In this document: positions 47,373 through 57,694 of the stretch, piece after piece
Layout: the number at the start of each line of letters is the position of its first letter
Numbering within the stretch: position 1 is the first letter of the stretch
DNA from: Sphingomonas sp.
GTDB taxonomy: Bacteria > Pseudomonadota > Alphaproteobacteria > Sphingomonadales > Sphingomonadaceae
Length of the DNA stretch: 64,000 nt
Assembly: GCF_017304615.1 (NCBI RefSeq)
Contig: NZ_JAFKLZ010000003.1
Coordinates: 310,001-374,000 of the forward strand
Direction of reading: 5' to 3'
Notes under the pieces: generated by a model
What the model saw: the letters and a program-made list of their open reading frames with translations, nothing else
The model's database searches: none
Told to the model about the DNA's origin: nothing
Program-made: the position numbers and the translations under genes

Positions 47373-48380
47373 ATGGCCGACCCTCGCCCCTCGCTCGCCG
47401 CCGTGCTGATCGTCCGCGACGAAGCGCGGTGCATCGCACGTTGCCTCGACAGTGTACGGCCGTGGGTCGACCGGATAGTGGTGCTCGATACCGGGTCGCG
47501 GGACGACACGATCGCTATTGCGCGGCGGTGCGGGGCGGAGGTGTCGGAGATGGCCTGGCCCGATAGCTTTGCCGAAGCGCGCAACGCCGCGCTGGCTTTG
47601 TCGGACGCCGACTGGAACCTGGTGATCGACGCCGACGAATGGATCGAACGCGGCGGGGAGGCTTTGCGCGCATGGTGTGCCGGGCCGCGCAGGCTCGGGC
47701 GCGTGACAATCGTCAGCGATGGTGCTGCGGGTAATGCGACTCGCAACCGGATCACACGATTGCTGCCGCGTGGCGTGCATTTCGCCGGGCGCGTGCATGA
47801 GCAAGTCGCGTCAGACCTGTCGCGCGCAGACATCGACCTGACGATCGGGCATGACGGCTATGCGGATGCGCAACTGGCGCGAAAGCGGGAACGCAACCGG
47901 CCGCTGTTGCTCGCCGAGCTGAGCGATCAGCCGGACGATCCCTATATCCACTACCAGCTCGGCAAGGACGCGCAGATGCGCGGCGACGAGCGGGCCGCTA
48001 GCGGGCATTTCGCCACCGCGCTGTCGCTGACGCTCGCCGACGCCAACTGGCGGCACGACCTCATGGTCGGTCAGCTTCACGCGCTCGCCAAGAGTGGACA
48101 GCTCGACGAAGCGATCGCGTTCGCCGAGGAGCATCGCGGCGCATGGGCGCGCTCGCCCGATTTCCATTTCGTGTTGGGCGACGTGCTGCTCGATTGCGCG
48201 ATGGCGGATCCGGCGAATGCGGTCGGCCACTGGCTGCCACACGCCTGCGCGTCGTGGGAGCGGTGCCTGGCGATCGGCGAGCGGCCGGACCTGGAAGGAT
48301 CGGTTCCCGGCCGCGGCAGTCACCTGGCGCGACACAATCTCGATCTCGTGCGCGCGCAGCTCGCGATGCTGGCGGCCTAG
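47373..48380 (+). CDS. Family 2 glycosyltransferase with C-terminal TPR-like region
   Basis: 335 residues. GT-A fold start: LAAVLIVRDEARCIARCLDSV, DTGSRDDTIAIARRCG and the DxD motif DADEWIE (about 88-94), as in WaaE-like core glycosyltransferases. The second half (about 175-290) has helical repeats (PYIHYQLGKDAQMRGD). Likely sugar transfer to lipid or polysaccharide; acceptor unknown. Confidence 0.8.
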   Translation: MADPRPSLAAVLIVRDEARCIARCLDSVRPWVDRIVVLDTGSRDDTIAIARRCGAEVSEMAWPDSFAEARNAALALSDADWNLVIDADEWIERGGEALRAWCAGPRRLGRVTIVSDGAAGNATRNRITRLLPRGVHFAGRVHEQVASDLSRADIDLTIGHDGYADAQLARKRERNRPLLLAELSDQPDDPYIHYQLGKDAQMRGDERAASGHFATALSLTLADANWRHDLMVGQLHALAKSGQLDEAIAFAEEHRGAWARSPDFHFVLGDVLLDCAMADPANAVGHWLPHACASWERCLAIGERPDLEGSVPGRGSHLARHNLDLVRAQLAMLAA

Positions 48381-49141
48381 CCGGGCAATCCGATGATCGA
48401 GATCTGGCGGCCGTAACCCGGTTCGCCGCGATGCGTCGCGCGGCGGAAGCTGTAGAAGCGGTCCTCCGCCGGATAGGTATCCAGTCCCATCGCCTCGACC
48501 GTGCGGACCCCGGCGGCGGCAAGGCGGTGCGCGACATAGGCTTCGAGGTCGAACTGGGCGTGGTCCGGGCGGCCGGGTGCGAAGAAGCGTTCGTTCTCGG
48601 GATCGTCCGTTTCGAAGCGGTGCTGGAAGGCGGCGTCGACTTCGTAACTGGCGCGCGCGATGCACGGACCGATCGCGGCGCGGATGCAGGTCCGTTGCGC
48701 GCCGAGCGCTTCCATCGCCAGCAGAGTGGTGTCGGTTACGCCGCCGATCGCGCCCTTCCACCCGGCATGCGCCGCGCCGACGACCCCGGCCTGCGGATCG
48801 GCGAGCAGCACCGGCGCGCAGTCGGCGGTCAGGATGCCGAGCGCAATGCCTGGCCGGTCGGTCACAACCGCATCGGCGTGCGGGCGCAGGCTCTCGTCCC
48901 ATGCCGCGGTGACGGTGACGCAGTCTGCCGAATGGACCTGATAGGGATTGAGCAGGATCGCGCCGGGCAGCACCGCGTCGCGAGCGAGCCGGCGATTCTC
49001 GGCGATGATCGCGGGATCGTCGTCCGACCCGGTGCCGACGTTGAGGCCGGCATAGAGTCCGGTCGACACGCCGCCGCGCCGCCCGAGAAAGCCGTGCGGC
49101 ACGTCGCCCAGCGCACGGGCGCGATTCACTTCGACGGTCAT
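48377..49141 (-). CDS. pgeF: Peptidoglycan editing factor PgeF (YfiH-type multicopper-like fold)
   Basis: 254 residues. Conserved HSADC, TADCAPVLLAD and HAGWKG metal/active-site motifs, GRRGGVSTGLYAGLNVG start. YfiH proteins act as laccase-like oxidases or remove wrong residues in peptidoglycan precursors. ATG overlaps the GNAT stop (ATGA). Last gene of the lgt operon. Adjacent downstream glycosyltransferase converges. Confidence 0.9.
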   Translation of the reverse strand: MTVEVNRARALGDVPHGFLGRRGGVSTGLYAGLNVGTGSDDDPAIIAENRRLARDAVLPGAILLNPYQVHSADCVTVTAAWDESLRPHADAVVTDRPGIALGILTADCAPVLLADPQAGVVGAAHAGWKGAIGGVTDTTLLAMEALGAQRTCIRAAIGPCIARASYEVDAAFQHRFETDDPENERFFAPGRPDHAQFDLEAYVAHRLAAAGVRTVEAMGLDTYPAEDRFYSFRRATHRGEPGYGRQISIIGLPG

Positions 49142-49647
49142 AGCGTCAGCCTCATCAGGCGGTCGTCGTCGGGCTGGTCGCCGACCATGAACGCGTATTT
49201 GCCGATCTCGACAAAGCCGTAGCGTTCGTAGAAGCGCCGGGCGCGGTGATTGTCGACATAGACCGACAGGATTACCTCGGTCGCGCCCAGCTCGCGCGCC
49301 GTGGCGAGCGCCCAATCCATCAGCACCGGGGCGACGCCTTCGCCCTGCCACGGGCCGAGGATGTAGAGCTGATGCAATTCGATCGCGGTTTCCGGCCACT
49401 CGCCGGGGAAGGCGACCGGCCCGACCTTGCAGAAGCCGATGATGGCATCGTCATGGATCGCGAGGCGGACGGCATAGGCCGGGTCGGTCAATTGCGAGGG
49501 CAGGCCTGTAGCGCCAAATGCCTGATCGAGGAACGTGGCGAGGTCTTCCTGGCGATAGAGATTGCCGAACGTCTCGGTGAAACTGCGCCGCGCGACGTGC
49601 GCGAGTTCGGCGCCATCGGCGGGCGTGGCGTCGCGATACTTGATCAT
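49138..49647 (-). CDS. GNAT-family N-acetyltransferase
   Basis: 169 residues. Acetyl-CoA binding segment QLYILGPWQGEGVAPVLMDWALA (about 93-115) and C-terminal VDNHRARRFYERYGFVEIGKY. Substrate unknown. ATG at 49647 overlaps the midA stop (ATGA). Its place within the lgt-midA-pgeF set is not needed for their function. Confidence 0.85.
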   Translation of the reverse strand: MIKYRDATPADGAELAHVARRSFTETFGNLYRQEDLATFLDQAFGATGLPSQLTDPAYAVRLAIHDDAIIGFCKVGPVAFPGEWPETAIELHQLYILGPWQGEGVAPVLMDWALATARELGATEVILSVYVDNHRARRFYERYGFVEIGKYAFMVGDQPDDDRLMRLTL

Positions 49648-50690
49648 TCGAACCCCGCCGGTTCGGGCCATTGGGGCGAGGTCCAGGCCATCGCCTTGAA
49701 CAAGTCGCCCATCTGGCCGGGGTCGCACAGCCGAGCGCGGTCGGCGGCGAGCGCGTCGGCGCGGTCGGGCGTGGCCCTGGCGAGCGCGGCGGCGCGCGGT
49801 TCGATGCCAAGCGCGGTCAGGAAAGCGCCTTGGCCGACGGGGCCGACGACACGCGCGCCCTCGACCGCTGTCGCCGCGCCCAGCGTCGCGAAATCGACAT
49901 GCGCGGTGAGGTCGCGATTGCCGGGATCCTCGAACGGGTTGGCGAATTTGTGGCCGGTCATCGCCTGCAACGTGTCGCCGATCGCGGGGCCTTCATAGCC
50001 ATAGTCGATGACCAGCGCGGCGCCACCCTGCTTTACCAGCCGCTGCGCAACCTCACGCGCGATCGCGACCGAGGCGGGGGAGGTCTCGATCACCGATCCC
50101 GGCGCGGCGTCACGCAGGGCTTCGGGGATGACTCCGTCCGGGACTTGCTTCCCCGCGATCGGCAGGAACATGAGATCCTGGCACGCCACCAGCCGCTCGC
50201 GCCATGCATCGCCAGCGCGGACCAGTTGGCGGATCGGCAGCGCGTCGAAGAATTCGTTGGCGACGACGATCAGCGGGCGGTCGTCGGGCAAGGTGGACAC
50301 ATCGTCATGCCATAGTGCGTCATGCACCGCCGCCTTCTGGCGCTGGCGCAACGCGGCGCTTGTCTCCACGAAATGAACCGGCGGCGTCAGGCCCACTGTC
50401 GCCATCGCGCGCAACGCATCGGCGGTCAGCGTGCCGCGGCCCGGGCCGAGCTCGACCCAAGCGACCGCGGGCGACCCGGCGCGTTGCCACAGGTCCGCTG
50501 CCCACAGCCCGATCAATTCGCCGAACATCTGGCTGATCTCGGGCGCGGTGGTGAAGTCGCCTGCCGACCCCAGCGGATCGCGCGATCCGTAATATTCGGC
50601 GTTGGCGGCGGCGATATATTGCGACAGCGGGATCGGTCCCGCCATCGTGATCGCCCGCGCCAGCCGGTCGGGCAGCGAGCCGTCGGTCAT
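49644..50690 (-). CDS. MidA/NDUFAF7-type SAM-dependent methyltransferase
   Basis: 348 residues. PLSQYIAAANAEYYGSRDPLGSAGDFTTAPEIS-like N-terminus, WVELGPGRGTLTADAL SAM-binding loop (about 77-92), VVANEFFDALP. The mitochondrial counterpart methylates an arginine of complex I subunit NDUFS2; the bacterial role is less clear. Operon with lgt (16 bp upstream) and GNAT. Confidence 0.9.
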   Translation of the reverse strand: MTDGSLPDRLARAITMAGPIPLSQYIAAANAEYYGSRDPLGSAGDFTTAPEISQMFGELIGLWAADLWQRAGSPAVAWVELGPGRGTLTADALRAMATVGLTPPVHFVETSAALRQRQKAAVHDALWHDDVSTLPDDRPLIVVANEFFDALPIRQLVRAGDAWRERLVACQDLMFLPIAGKQVPDGVIPEALRDAAPGSVIETSPASVAIAREVAQRLVKQGGAALVIDYGYEGPAIGDTLQAMTGHKFANPFEDPGNRDLTAHVDFATLGAATAVEGARVVGPVGQGAFLTALGIEPRAAALARATPDRADALAADRARLCDPGQMGDLFKAMAWTSPQWPEPAGFE

Positions 50691-50705
50691 TTGTCGGCGC
50701 TCATC

Positions 50706-51587
50706 TCACGCCACCGCTTCGTCCCCGGCGATCGGCGTCACGCGGGTGCGGCGGCCCTTCGCGGTCCAGATCAGGTAAATGCCAAGGACGATCATCGGGA
50801 TGCAGAGCAATTGCCCCATGTGCATGCCGGCGACGCCCAGGATCGGGCTGTCCATATATTGGCTGTCGGGTTCCCGGAAGAATTCGACGAAATAGCGGAA
50901 CAGGCCGTAGAAAAGGACGAACAACCCCACCAGCTTGCCCGGCTGATACCGTGCCTTGGTCTTCCAGAAGGCGAACCACAGAATCGCGAACAGCACGATG
51001 CCCTCCAGACCCGCTTCGTAGAGCTGGCTCGGGTGGCGCGCGACGTCGTTCGGCGTGCCGTGAAAGATGACAGCCCAGGGCAAGTTGGGATCGGCGGGTC
51101 GGCCCCACAATTCCCCGTTCACGAAATTGGCGAGGCGGCCGAAGAACAGCCCGAACGGCGCACAGCACGCGACGTAATCGTGGATCCGCAGCCAGTCGAG
51201 CTTGTGCCGCCGCGCGAACAGGATGATGCCCAGCGTCGTGCCGATCACCCCGCCATGGAACGACATGCCGCCTTCCCACAGCATGAAGAAGTTCAGCGAC
51301 GTGAACAGCTTGGGATCGTAGAAGGCGACATAACCGATCCGCCCGCCCAGGATGATGCCGAGCGTCGCGTAGAACACCAGATCCTCGGCATGACGGCTCG
51401 CCATCGGCGCGCCCGGCGCGCGCAGCAGCCGCATCAGGTAGATCCAGCCGACGACGATGCCCGCGATATAGGCGATCGAATACCATTTGATGTCGAAGAT
51501 GTGGCGGCTGCCGATCCAGATCGGGAGCAACACCTTGGACAAGTGCAGGTCGTTGAAATCGATCGCGGTCAGTGCATGCAGGATCAA
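50706..51587 (-). CDS. lgt: Prolipoprotein diacylglyceryl transferase
   Basis: 293-residue membrane enzyme that adds diacylglycerol to the lipobox cysteine. [33 protein letters not shown] and the signature [14 protein letters not shown], then [21 protein letters not shown]. Start is a TTG at 51587, preceded by GGGGAAAA; no ATG is in position. Several predicted lipoproteins in the window depend on it. Confidence 0.9.
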   Translation of the reverse strand: MILHALTAIDFNDLHLSKVLLPIWIGSRHIFDIKWYSIAYIAGIVVGWIYLMRLLRAPGAPMASRHAEDLVFYATLGIILGGRIGYVAFYDPKLFTSLNFFMLWEGGMSFHGGVIGTTLGIILFARRHKLDWLRIHDYVACCAPFGLFFGRLANFVNGELWGRPADPNLPWAVIFHGTPNDVARHPSQLYEAGLEGIVLFAILWFAFWKTKARYQPGKLVGLFVLFYGLFRYFVEFFREPDSQYMDSPILGVAGMHMGQLLCIPMIVLGIYLIWTAKGRRTRVTPIAGDEAVA

Positions 51588-51652
51588 GGCTTTTCCCCGG
51601 GGTTTCGCGCCTCCATAAGGGCACAAACTGGCAAGACCAAGCGGAGAGAATG

Positions 51653-53332
51653 ATGCCGAGCGTACTCGACGGACGGATGGATGCGGGGATCGGGCGGCTG
51701 ATCGGCCAGGGTGGGCCGATGGCGCTGACCGACGTGACGGTCGACGGGCGCACCTATCCGGCGATTGCGGCCGCACCGCCCAGCCTGGCGCATTATTTCG
51801 CGCATTATTGCGCCGCGCATAAGGATGTGACGTTCCTGGTATCGGGCGGCGAACGCCTGACGTTCGGCGAGGTCCACGATCAGGCGCTGCGCGTGGCGAA
51901 CGCGCTGGTCGCGGGGGGGCTGGCGCGCGGCGACCGGGTCGGTATCGCGATGCGCAATTCGCCGTCGTGGATCGCGCTCTACATGGGCACGCTGATTGCA
52001 GGCGGGGTCGCGGTGCTGCTCAACGGCTGGTGGCAGCCGGAGGAATTCGCCGGGGCGCTGGCTGAGGTCGAGTGCAGCATCGTGTTCGCCGACCCGCCGC
52101 GCGGCAAGCGGCTCGCCGAGGTCGCGGGGCTGACCGCGCGCGTGGTGGTGGTCGATGACGTCCAGCCGCTCGCGCAGGCGCTGGCGCCCGTCGCGTCCGA
52201 CACACCCGCCGATCTGCCCCAACTCGGCCCCGACGACCTCGCGACAATCCTGTTTACCAGCGGCTCCACTGGCCAGTCGAAGGGCGCGCTCAGCGATCAT
52301 CGCGCGGTGATGCAGGCGGTGCTCAACTACCTGGCGCAGGCGCTGGTAATGCTCGGCCTCGCGACCGAGGATGGCAAGCCGCCCGAGGGCCAGCCCTCGA
52401 CCCTGCTCAACGTGCCGCTGTTCCATGTCACCGCCGAAGTGCCGGTGATGCTCCAGTCGTTCGCGATGGGGCGCAAGCTGGTGCTGATGCCCAAATGGGA
52501 TGCGCTGGAGGCAATGCGGCTGATTGAGGCGGAGAAGATCAGCTATTTCGTCGGCGTGCCGCTGATGAGCTTCGAAATCCTGACGCATCCCGACCGCGCC
52601 AAATACGATCTGTCGACCGTTACCGATTTCGCCGCCGGCGGCGCGCCGCGCCCCGTCGATCACGTGCGGCGGATCAACGAAGAGATGGGCGGCGGCGCGC
52701 CGCTGATCGGCTATGGCCTGACCGAGACCAACGGCGTCGGCTGCGGCAACTGGCGCGACAATTACCTCGCCAAGCCCAATTCGACCGGGCGCGCCTCGCC
52801 GCCCTTGGTCGACCTCGCGATCCTCGACGGAAGCGGCAACAAGGTGCCGCAGGGCGAGCGCGGCGAGATCGCGATCCGATCGATCTGCAACTTCCGCGAA
52901 TATTGGCAACGGCCCGACGCGACCGCCGCGGCGTTCAGCAAGGACGGATATTTCCTGACCGGCGACATCGGCTATCTCGACGAGGACGGCTATCTGTTCA
53001 TCGTCGACCGCAAGAAGGACATCATCATCCGTGGCGGCGAAAACATTTCCTGCCAGGAAGTCGAGGCGGCGATCTACGAACATCCCCTGGTCGCCGAGGC
53101 GGCGGTGTTCGGGCTGGCCGACGAACGGTTCGGCGAGGTGCCGGGGGCGGTGGTCCATTTCCACCCCGGCGACGATTGCACCGAGGGTGAGCTGCAGGAT
53201 TTTCTCCGCCACCATATCGCCGCGTTCAAGGTGCCCGCGCGCATCTGGATCGCGCGCGATCCGCTGCCAAGGCTGGGGACGGAGAAGATCGACAAGGTCG
53301 GGTTGCGGGCCAGGTATCGGGCGATGGGCTGA
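51653..53332 (+). CDS. Class I adenylate-forming acyl-CoA ligase
   Basis: 559 residues. AMP-binding motif [10 protein letters not shown] (about 200-210), [37 protein letters not shown] hinge and C-terminal lysine region [11 protein letters not shown]. Forms acyl-AMP then acyl-CoA; the carboxylate (fatty or aromatic) is unknown. ATG at 51653 is 7 bp after GGAGAG; a tandem ATG is 3 bp before. Confidence 0.9.
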   Translation: MPSVLDGRMDAGIGRLIGQGGPMALTDVTVDGRTYPAIAAAPPSLAHYFAHYCAAHKDVTFLVSGGERLTFGEVHDQALRVANALVAGGLARGDRVGIAMRNSPSWIALYMGTLIAGGVAVLLNGWWQPEEFAGALAEVECSIVFADPPRGKRLAEVAGLTARVVVVDDVQPLAQALAPVASDTPADLPQLGPDDLATILFTSGSTGQSKGALSDHRAVMQAVLNYLAQALVMLGLATEDGKPPEGQPSTLLNVPLFHVTAEVPVMLQSFAMGRKLVLMPKWDALEAMRLIEAEKISYFVGVPLMSFEILTHPDRAKYDLSTVTDFAAGGAPRPVDHVRRINEEMGGGAPLIGYGLTETNGVGCGNWRDNYLAKPNSTGRASPPLVDLAILDGSGNKVPQGERGEIAIRSICNFREYWQRPDATAAAFSKDGYFLTGDIGYLDEDGYLFIVDRKKDIIIRGGENISCQEVEAAIYEHPLVAEAAVFGLADERFGEVPGAVVHFHPGDDCTEGELQDFLRHHIAAFKVPARIWIARDPLPRLGTEKIDKVGLRARYRAMG

Positions 53333-53344
53333 AGCTGTCGTAGT

Positions 53345-53416
53345 GCTCCGGCGAAGGCCGGAGCGCTGGGTTAGGAGCGAGCCGTCCACCGCCAACGCTC
53401 CGGCCTTCGCCGGAGC
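53345..53416. repeat. Inverted pair of hairpin repeats
   Basis: GCTCCGGCGAAGGCCGGAGC (53345-53364) and its exact reverse complement (53397-53416). Each 20-bp unit is itself a hairpin with 8-bp arms. It lies 12 bp after the acyl-CoA ligase stop; possible terminator or REP-like element. Confidence 0.6.
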
Positions 53417-53465
53417 GCCCGGGGGGCGTGACGGCGCGACAGCCGCACGATACACACATGGCTCG

Positions 53466-55715
53466 ATGTCCTCGGTAAAGCCCCCCGCCAAACCCCACCT
53501 CACGCGCCGTAACCTCCTCATCGGCGGCGGGGCGGGGGTCGGGTTGTTCGTCGCCTGGGCGGTGTGGCCGCGGCAATATGCTGCGAACCTGACGGCGGCG
53601 AACGGCGAGCATGTCTTCAATGCCTGGCTCAAGATCGGCGAGGACGGCCATGTCTCCGTCGCGGTGCCGCAGGCCGAGCACGGGCAGGGCGTGTGGACCA
53701 CGCTGCCGCAGATCGTCGCCGACGAACTTGGCGCCGATTGGCGGACGATCGCGGTCGAACCGGCGCCGCTCAATCCGCTCTATGCCAATCCGATGGCCGC
53801 CGACGAATTGTTCGCGGGCGCGTTCGATCGCCTGCCGAAAGGCTTGCGCGAGGGCCATGTCACGTCGAGCGCGCTGATGCTGACCGCCGGGTCGACCTCG
53901 GTCCGCCAGTTCGAAGGGGATTTGCGCCAGGCCGGCGCGGCGGCCCGCGTGCTGCTGCAGAAGGCGGCGGCCGCCCGCTGGGGTACCGATTGGCGGTCGT
54001 GCGGGACGGCGGCGGGGTTCGTCGTGCATGGCAAGGACAAGCTGCGGTTCGGCGAGTTGGCGGCGGAGGCGGCGGGGGGCAGCCTCCCCGATCCATTACC
54101 CCTGCGCGGCGGCGAGACCGGGCGGCTGACCGGATTGTCGCTGCCGCGGCTCGACAGCCCGGCGAAGGTCGACGGGTCGGTCAATTTCGCGGGCGACGTG
54201 CGCTTGCCCGGCATGGTGTTCGCGGCGATCCGCGGCGCGCCGACGCCCGAGGCCGAATTCGTCAGTTGCGATACCAGCGCCGCCAGCAAGATCCGCGGCG
54301 TGCTGTCGATCGTCACCAAGGATCGCTGGGTCGCGGCGATCGCGAACGACTGGTGGGCGGCGAACCGCGCGATAGAAGCGATCCATCCGCGCTTTCGCAT
54401 CACCGGTACGCCGAGGTCGACCGCCACGATCCGCCGCGCGCTCGACGAAGCGCTCAAGGGGCTGGGCGTGCGCGTCGCATCGGCGGGTGACGTCGGCGCG
54501 GCGTTCAAGGGCGCGAGCATCGTCACCGCCACCTATCGAGCCGACCCCGCGCTCCATGCACCCGTCGAAACGCGCGCGGCGACCGCGGTCTGGACCGACG
54601 GCAGCGTGGAGGTGTGGGCGCCAACGCTCGCCCCCGGCCTGACCCGCGCGGCGGTGGCAGCGGCGACGGGCGTCGCGGACCATGCGGTCGTGATCCACCC
54701 GATGCCGATCGGCGGCGGGTTCGGAATCAATCTGGAGCACGACGCGGCAATGCAGGCGGCGGTGCTGGCGCGCGACCTCAAGCGGCCGGTGCAAGTGATG
54801 TGGAGCCGTGCGGAGGACATTCAGCAGGACCGCGTTCGTGCGCCGGCGCTCGCCCGGATGGCGGGGCGGCTCGACAATCAGGGGCGGATCACCGGCTGGC
54901 TGGCGAAGATCGCGACACCCGCGACAGGCCGCGAACTGGCGGAGCGGCTGCTTGCCGACGACCGGACGGCGTCCGCGGCGCTGACGCTCGCTGGCGGGGG
55001 CGACGGCTATGCGACGGCGGGCGCGACGCCGTTCTATTCGATCCCGTCCTACGCCGTCGATCATCACCCGGCGGAGATCGATTTGCCGACAGGACACTGG
55101 CGGTCGGGGGCGCACAGCTACACCTGCTTCTTCACTGAATGCTTCATCGACGAACTCGCGCACATGGCGGGGACGGAGGCGATGTCGTTCCGCGTCGGGA
55201 TGTTGGGCGGCGGCGATGCGCGGCTGGCGCGGTGCCTGACGACCGTCGCGGCGCTCGGCGGCTGGGAAGGCGGGGTGCCCGGCAGCGGCCAGGGGATCGC
55301 CTGCCACAGCTTTCGCGGCAGCCATATAGCGGTGTTCGCGGAGGCGCATATCGACGAGGATCAGTCGATCGGCGTCGACCGCATCGTCGCGGCGGTCGAT
55401 TGCGGGCGGATGATCAATCCCGATGTGGTGCGCCAGAATATCGAGGGCGGTCTAGTCTTCGGGATGGCGGCGGCGCTGGGTGGATCGACGCGCTACAAAG
55501 GCGGCTGGGCGGAGACCTTGGGCCTGGGCGGACTCGATCTGCCGCGACTGGCTGACGTGCCCGATATCACGGTCGAACTGATCCCGAGCGAGGCCGATCC
55601 CGGCGGCGTGAGCGAAATCGCGGTCCCGCCGGTCGCGCCAGCCATCGCCAACGCGCTGCAATCGGCGACGGGGTTCCGCATCCGCAGCTTACCGCTTAAG
55701 GTGGGGGAAGCGTGA
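53466..55715 (+). CDS. Xanthine-dehydrogenase-family molybdopterin-binding subunit
   Basis: 749 residues with a twin-arginine signal (TRRNLLIGGG, about 14-23), so exported folded. Large molybdenum cofactor subunit similar to isoquinoline 1-oxidoreductase beta chain: PIGGGFGINLEHDA, GQGIACHSF, CGRMINPDVVRQNIEGG and the catalytic glutamate region SEIAVPPVAPAIANAL. The usual 2Fe-2S alpha subunit gene is not adjacent. Substrate unknown. Overlaps hemH as GTGA. Confidence 0.85.
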   Translation: MSSVKPPAKPHLTRRNLLIGGGAGVGLFVAWAVWPRQYAANLTAANGEHVFNAWLKIGEDGHVSVAVPQAEHGQGVWTTLPQIVADELGADWRTIAVEPAPLNPLYANPMAADELFAGAFDRLPKGLREGHVTSSALMLTAGSTSVRQFEGDLRQAGAAARVLLQKAAAARWGTDWRSCGTAAGFVVHGKDKLRFGELAAEAAGGSLPDPLPLRGGETGRLTGLSLPRLDSPAKVDGSVNFAGDVRLPGMVFAAIRGAPTPEAEFVSCDTSAASKIRGVLSIVTKDRWVAAIANDWWAANRAIEAIHPRFRITGTPRSTATIRRALDEALKGLGVRVASAGDVGAAFKGASIVTATYRADPALHAPVETRAATAVWTDGSVEVWAPTLAPGLTRAAVAAATGVADHAVVIHPMPIGGGFGINLEHDAAMQAAVLARDLKRPVQVMWSRAEDIQQDRVRAPALARMAGRLDNQGRITGWLAKIATPATGRELAERLLADDRTASAALTLAGGGDGYATAGATPFYSIPSYAVDHHPAEIDLPTGHWRSGAHSYTCFFTECFIDELAHMAGTEAMSFRVGMLGGGDARLARCLTTVAALGGWEGGVPGSGQGIACHSFRGSHIAVFAEAHIDEDQSIGVDRIVAAVDCGRMINPDVVRQNIEGGLVFGMAAALGGSTRYKGGWAETLGLGGLDLPRLADVPDITVELIPSEADPGGVSEIAVPPVAPAIANALQSATGFRIRSLPLKVGEA

Positions 55716-56719
55716 CGCCCCCTGCCAATCACCCCGCGATCCCGCCGCGCAAGGTCGGGGTGTTGCTCGTCAACCTGGGCACGCCGGACGACGCCAGTCC
55801 CAAGGCGGTGCGGCGCTACCTCGCTGAATTCCTGTCCGACCGGCGCGTGGTCGAGATTTCTCCGTTGCTGTGGCAACCGATCCTGCGCGGCGTCGTGCTG
55901 AACACGCGGCCCAAGAAGTCGGCGCACGCCTACAGCCTCGTCTGGCGCGAGGACGGTTCGCCGCTCGCCGCGATCACGCGAGCGCAGGCCGGGGCGTTAA
56001 GGGATGCGTTCGGGCCGAACGTGCTGGTCGACTGGGCGATGCGGTACGGCAATCCGGCGATTGACGATCGGTTGGCGGCGATGGCGGCGGCAGGATGCGA
56101 CCGCATCCTGATCGCGCCGCTCTATCCGCAATATTGCGCCGCGACGACCGCGACCGCCAATGACAAGGCGTTCGCAGCGCTGGCAACGATGCGCTGGCAA
56201 CCGGCAGTGCGGACGTTGCCGCCCTATCACGACGACCCGGCCTATATCGAGGCGCTGGCGTCGTCGGTAAGGGCGTCGCTGGCGCGCCTCGACTTCGAGC
56301 CGGACGCGCTGATCGCCAGTTTCCACGGCATGCCGGAACGCACGCTCGACCTTGGCGACCCGTATCATTGCCATTGCCAGAAGACCGCGCGGTTATTGGG
56401 TGAGGCGCTCGGAAAAGATACGATCGTTACATTCCAATCGCGGTTCGGTCGGGCGAAATGGCTCGAGCCAGCGACCGATACAACGCTCGCTGCGTTACCA
56501 GGACAGGGCGTGAAACGCATCGCGATCATCGCGCCTGGCTTCTCCGCCGATTGTCTCGAAACGCTTGAGGAACTCGCGATCCGCGGGCGCGAGACGTTCG
56601 TTGAGGCGGGCGGCACCGACTTCGCCTATCTGCCTTGCCTCAACGACAGCGCCGAAAGCATCGCGATGCTGACGACAATCCTGTCGCGGGAACTTGCCGG
56701 GTGGATCGCCGCCCAATAG
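55712..56719 (+). CDS. hemH: Ferrochelatase
   Basis: 335 residues, GTG start. Inserts Fe2+ into protoporphyrin IX. KVGVLLVNLGTPD, LYPQY, the iron-binding/catalytic His in SFHGMPER (about 210-217), PYHCHCQKT, and C-terminal GAGFSADCLETLEE-type segment (PGFSADCLETLEELAIRG). The three cysteines near the C-terminal region are too few here to argue a 2Fe-2S cluster. Confidence 0.95.
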   Translation: MTPPANHPAIPPRKVGVLLVNLGTPDDASPKAVRRYLAEFLSDRRVVEISPLLWQPILRGVVLNTRPKKSAHAYSLVWREDGSPLAAITRAQAGALRDAFGPNVLVDWAMRYGNPAIDDRLAAMAAAGCDRILIAPLYPQYCAATTATANDKAFAALATMRWQPAVRTLPPYHDDPAYIEALASSVRASLARLDFEPDALIASFHGMPERTLDLGDPYHCHCQKTARLLGEALGKDTIVTFQSRFGRAKWLEPATDTTLAALPGQGVKRIAIIAPGFSADCLETLEELAIRGRETFVEAGGTDFAYLPCLNDSAESIAMLTTILSRELAGWIAAQ

Positions 56720-56765
56720 GCGTAACCTGAACGACCCGAATCGCGGGCACAGCAAGGAGATGGAT

Positions 56766-57488
56766 ATGGCACGCGTAGCGATCGTGACCGGTGGCACCCG
56801 CGGTATCGGCGAGGCGATCAGCCTGGCGCTCAAGGACATGGGGATGACCGTCGCGGCGAACTATGCCGGCAATGACGAACGCGCGAAGGCCTTCAGCGAC
56901 CGCACCGGGATCAAGGCCTATAAGTGGGACGTCGGCGATTTCGACGCCGCGCACGCTGGTGTGAAGCAGGTCGAGGAGGAACTCGGCCCGGTCGACGTCG
57001 TCGTCAACAATGCCGGCATCACGCGCGACGGCACCTTGCTCAGGATGGACAAGCAAGCGTGGAACGAGGTGATCGACACCAACCTGGGTGGTTGCTTCAC
57101 GATGGCGAAGGCGGTGTTCCCGGGCATGAAGGAACGTGGCTGGGGCCGGATCGTCAATATCGGGTCGATCAACGGCCAGGCCGGGCAATACGGTCAGGTC
57201 AATTACGCCGCCGCGAAATCGGGCATCCATGGCTTCACCAAGGCGCTGGCGCAGGAAGGCGCGCGGTTCGGCATCACGGTTAATGCGATCGCGCCGGGTT
57301 ATATCGACACCGATATGGTGGCCGCGGTGCCGGCCGACGTGCTGGCGAAGATCGTCGCCAAGATTCCGGTCGGGCGGCTGGGCCAGGCCCAGGAAATCGC
57401 GCGCGGTGTGGCGTTCCTGGTCGCTGAGGATGCCGGGTTCGTGACGGGCTCAACGCTCAGCATCAACGGCGGGCAGCATATGTATTGA
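56766..57488 (+). CDS. phbB: Acetoacetyl-CoA reductase (PhbB-type SDR)
   Basis: 240 residues. GGTRGIGEAI loop (9-18), Ser134, Tyr147, Lys151 (YAAAKSG), with the PhbB-type NNAGITRDGTLLRMD and ending STLSINGGQHMY, which distinguishes it from FabG. Makes 3-hydroxybutyryl-CoA for polyhydroxybutyrate; phbA and phbC are not in the window. Start at 56766: AAGGAG lies 7 bases upstream. Confidence 0.9.
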   Translation: MARVAIVTGGTRGIGEAISLALKDMGMTVAANYAGNDERAKAFSDRTGIKAYKWDVGDFDAAHAGVKQVEEELGPVDVVVNNAGITRDGTLLRMDKQAWNEVIDTNLGGCFTMAKAVFPGMKERGWGRIVNIGSINGQAGQYGQVNYAAAKSGIHGFTKALAQEGARFGITVNAIAPGYIDTDMVAAVPADVLAKIVAKIPVGRLGQAQEIARGVAFLVAEDAGFVTGSTLSINGGQHMY

Positions 57489-57604
57489 GCAGTTACCTCT
57501 CGGAAGGTCAGGTGAAAGCTCTCGCAAGAGCGCCTAGGCTCATGCTCAAAGGTCAAAATACTACGGCCGATCACTTGAAAGTGTGACGAACCCTGAGGGG
57601 GGCG

Positions 57605-57694
57605 GCGTTGCCCAGCCGGCTTGGCCAACGCCTATTTAGGAGGGTTTGAGCTTCGTGTTCGTTGTTTCGTCACTACGGCGAAACTCAAACCCTC
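57605..57694 (+). terminator. Structured intergenic segment after phbB
   Basis: Two stem-loops: GGCGTTG ... CAACGCC (about 57605-57631) and a perfect 11-bp inverted repeat GAGGGTTTGAG (57640-57650)/CTCAAACCCTC (57684-57694), enclosing an inner GTTTCG/CGAAAC pair. It lies in the 259-bp gap 57489-57747 between converging genes. The rest of the gap has no recognised gene or tRNA. Confidence 0.4.

Noticed and set aside
51584-53773. Long open frame on the - strand opposite the acyl-CoA ligase
   Set aside because: The + strand encodes a complete adenylate-forming enzyme; the antisense product is Arg/His/Asp-rich shadow sequence.
56399-56412. ATTGGGTGAGGCG near-match to the border motif
   Set aside because: Lies in hemH coding sequence (LLGEALG) with no half-sites; taken as chance.
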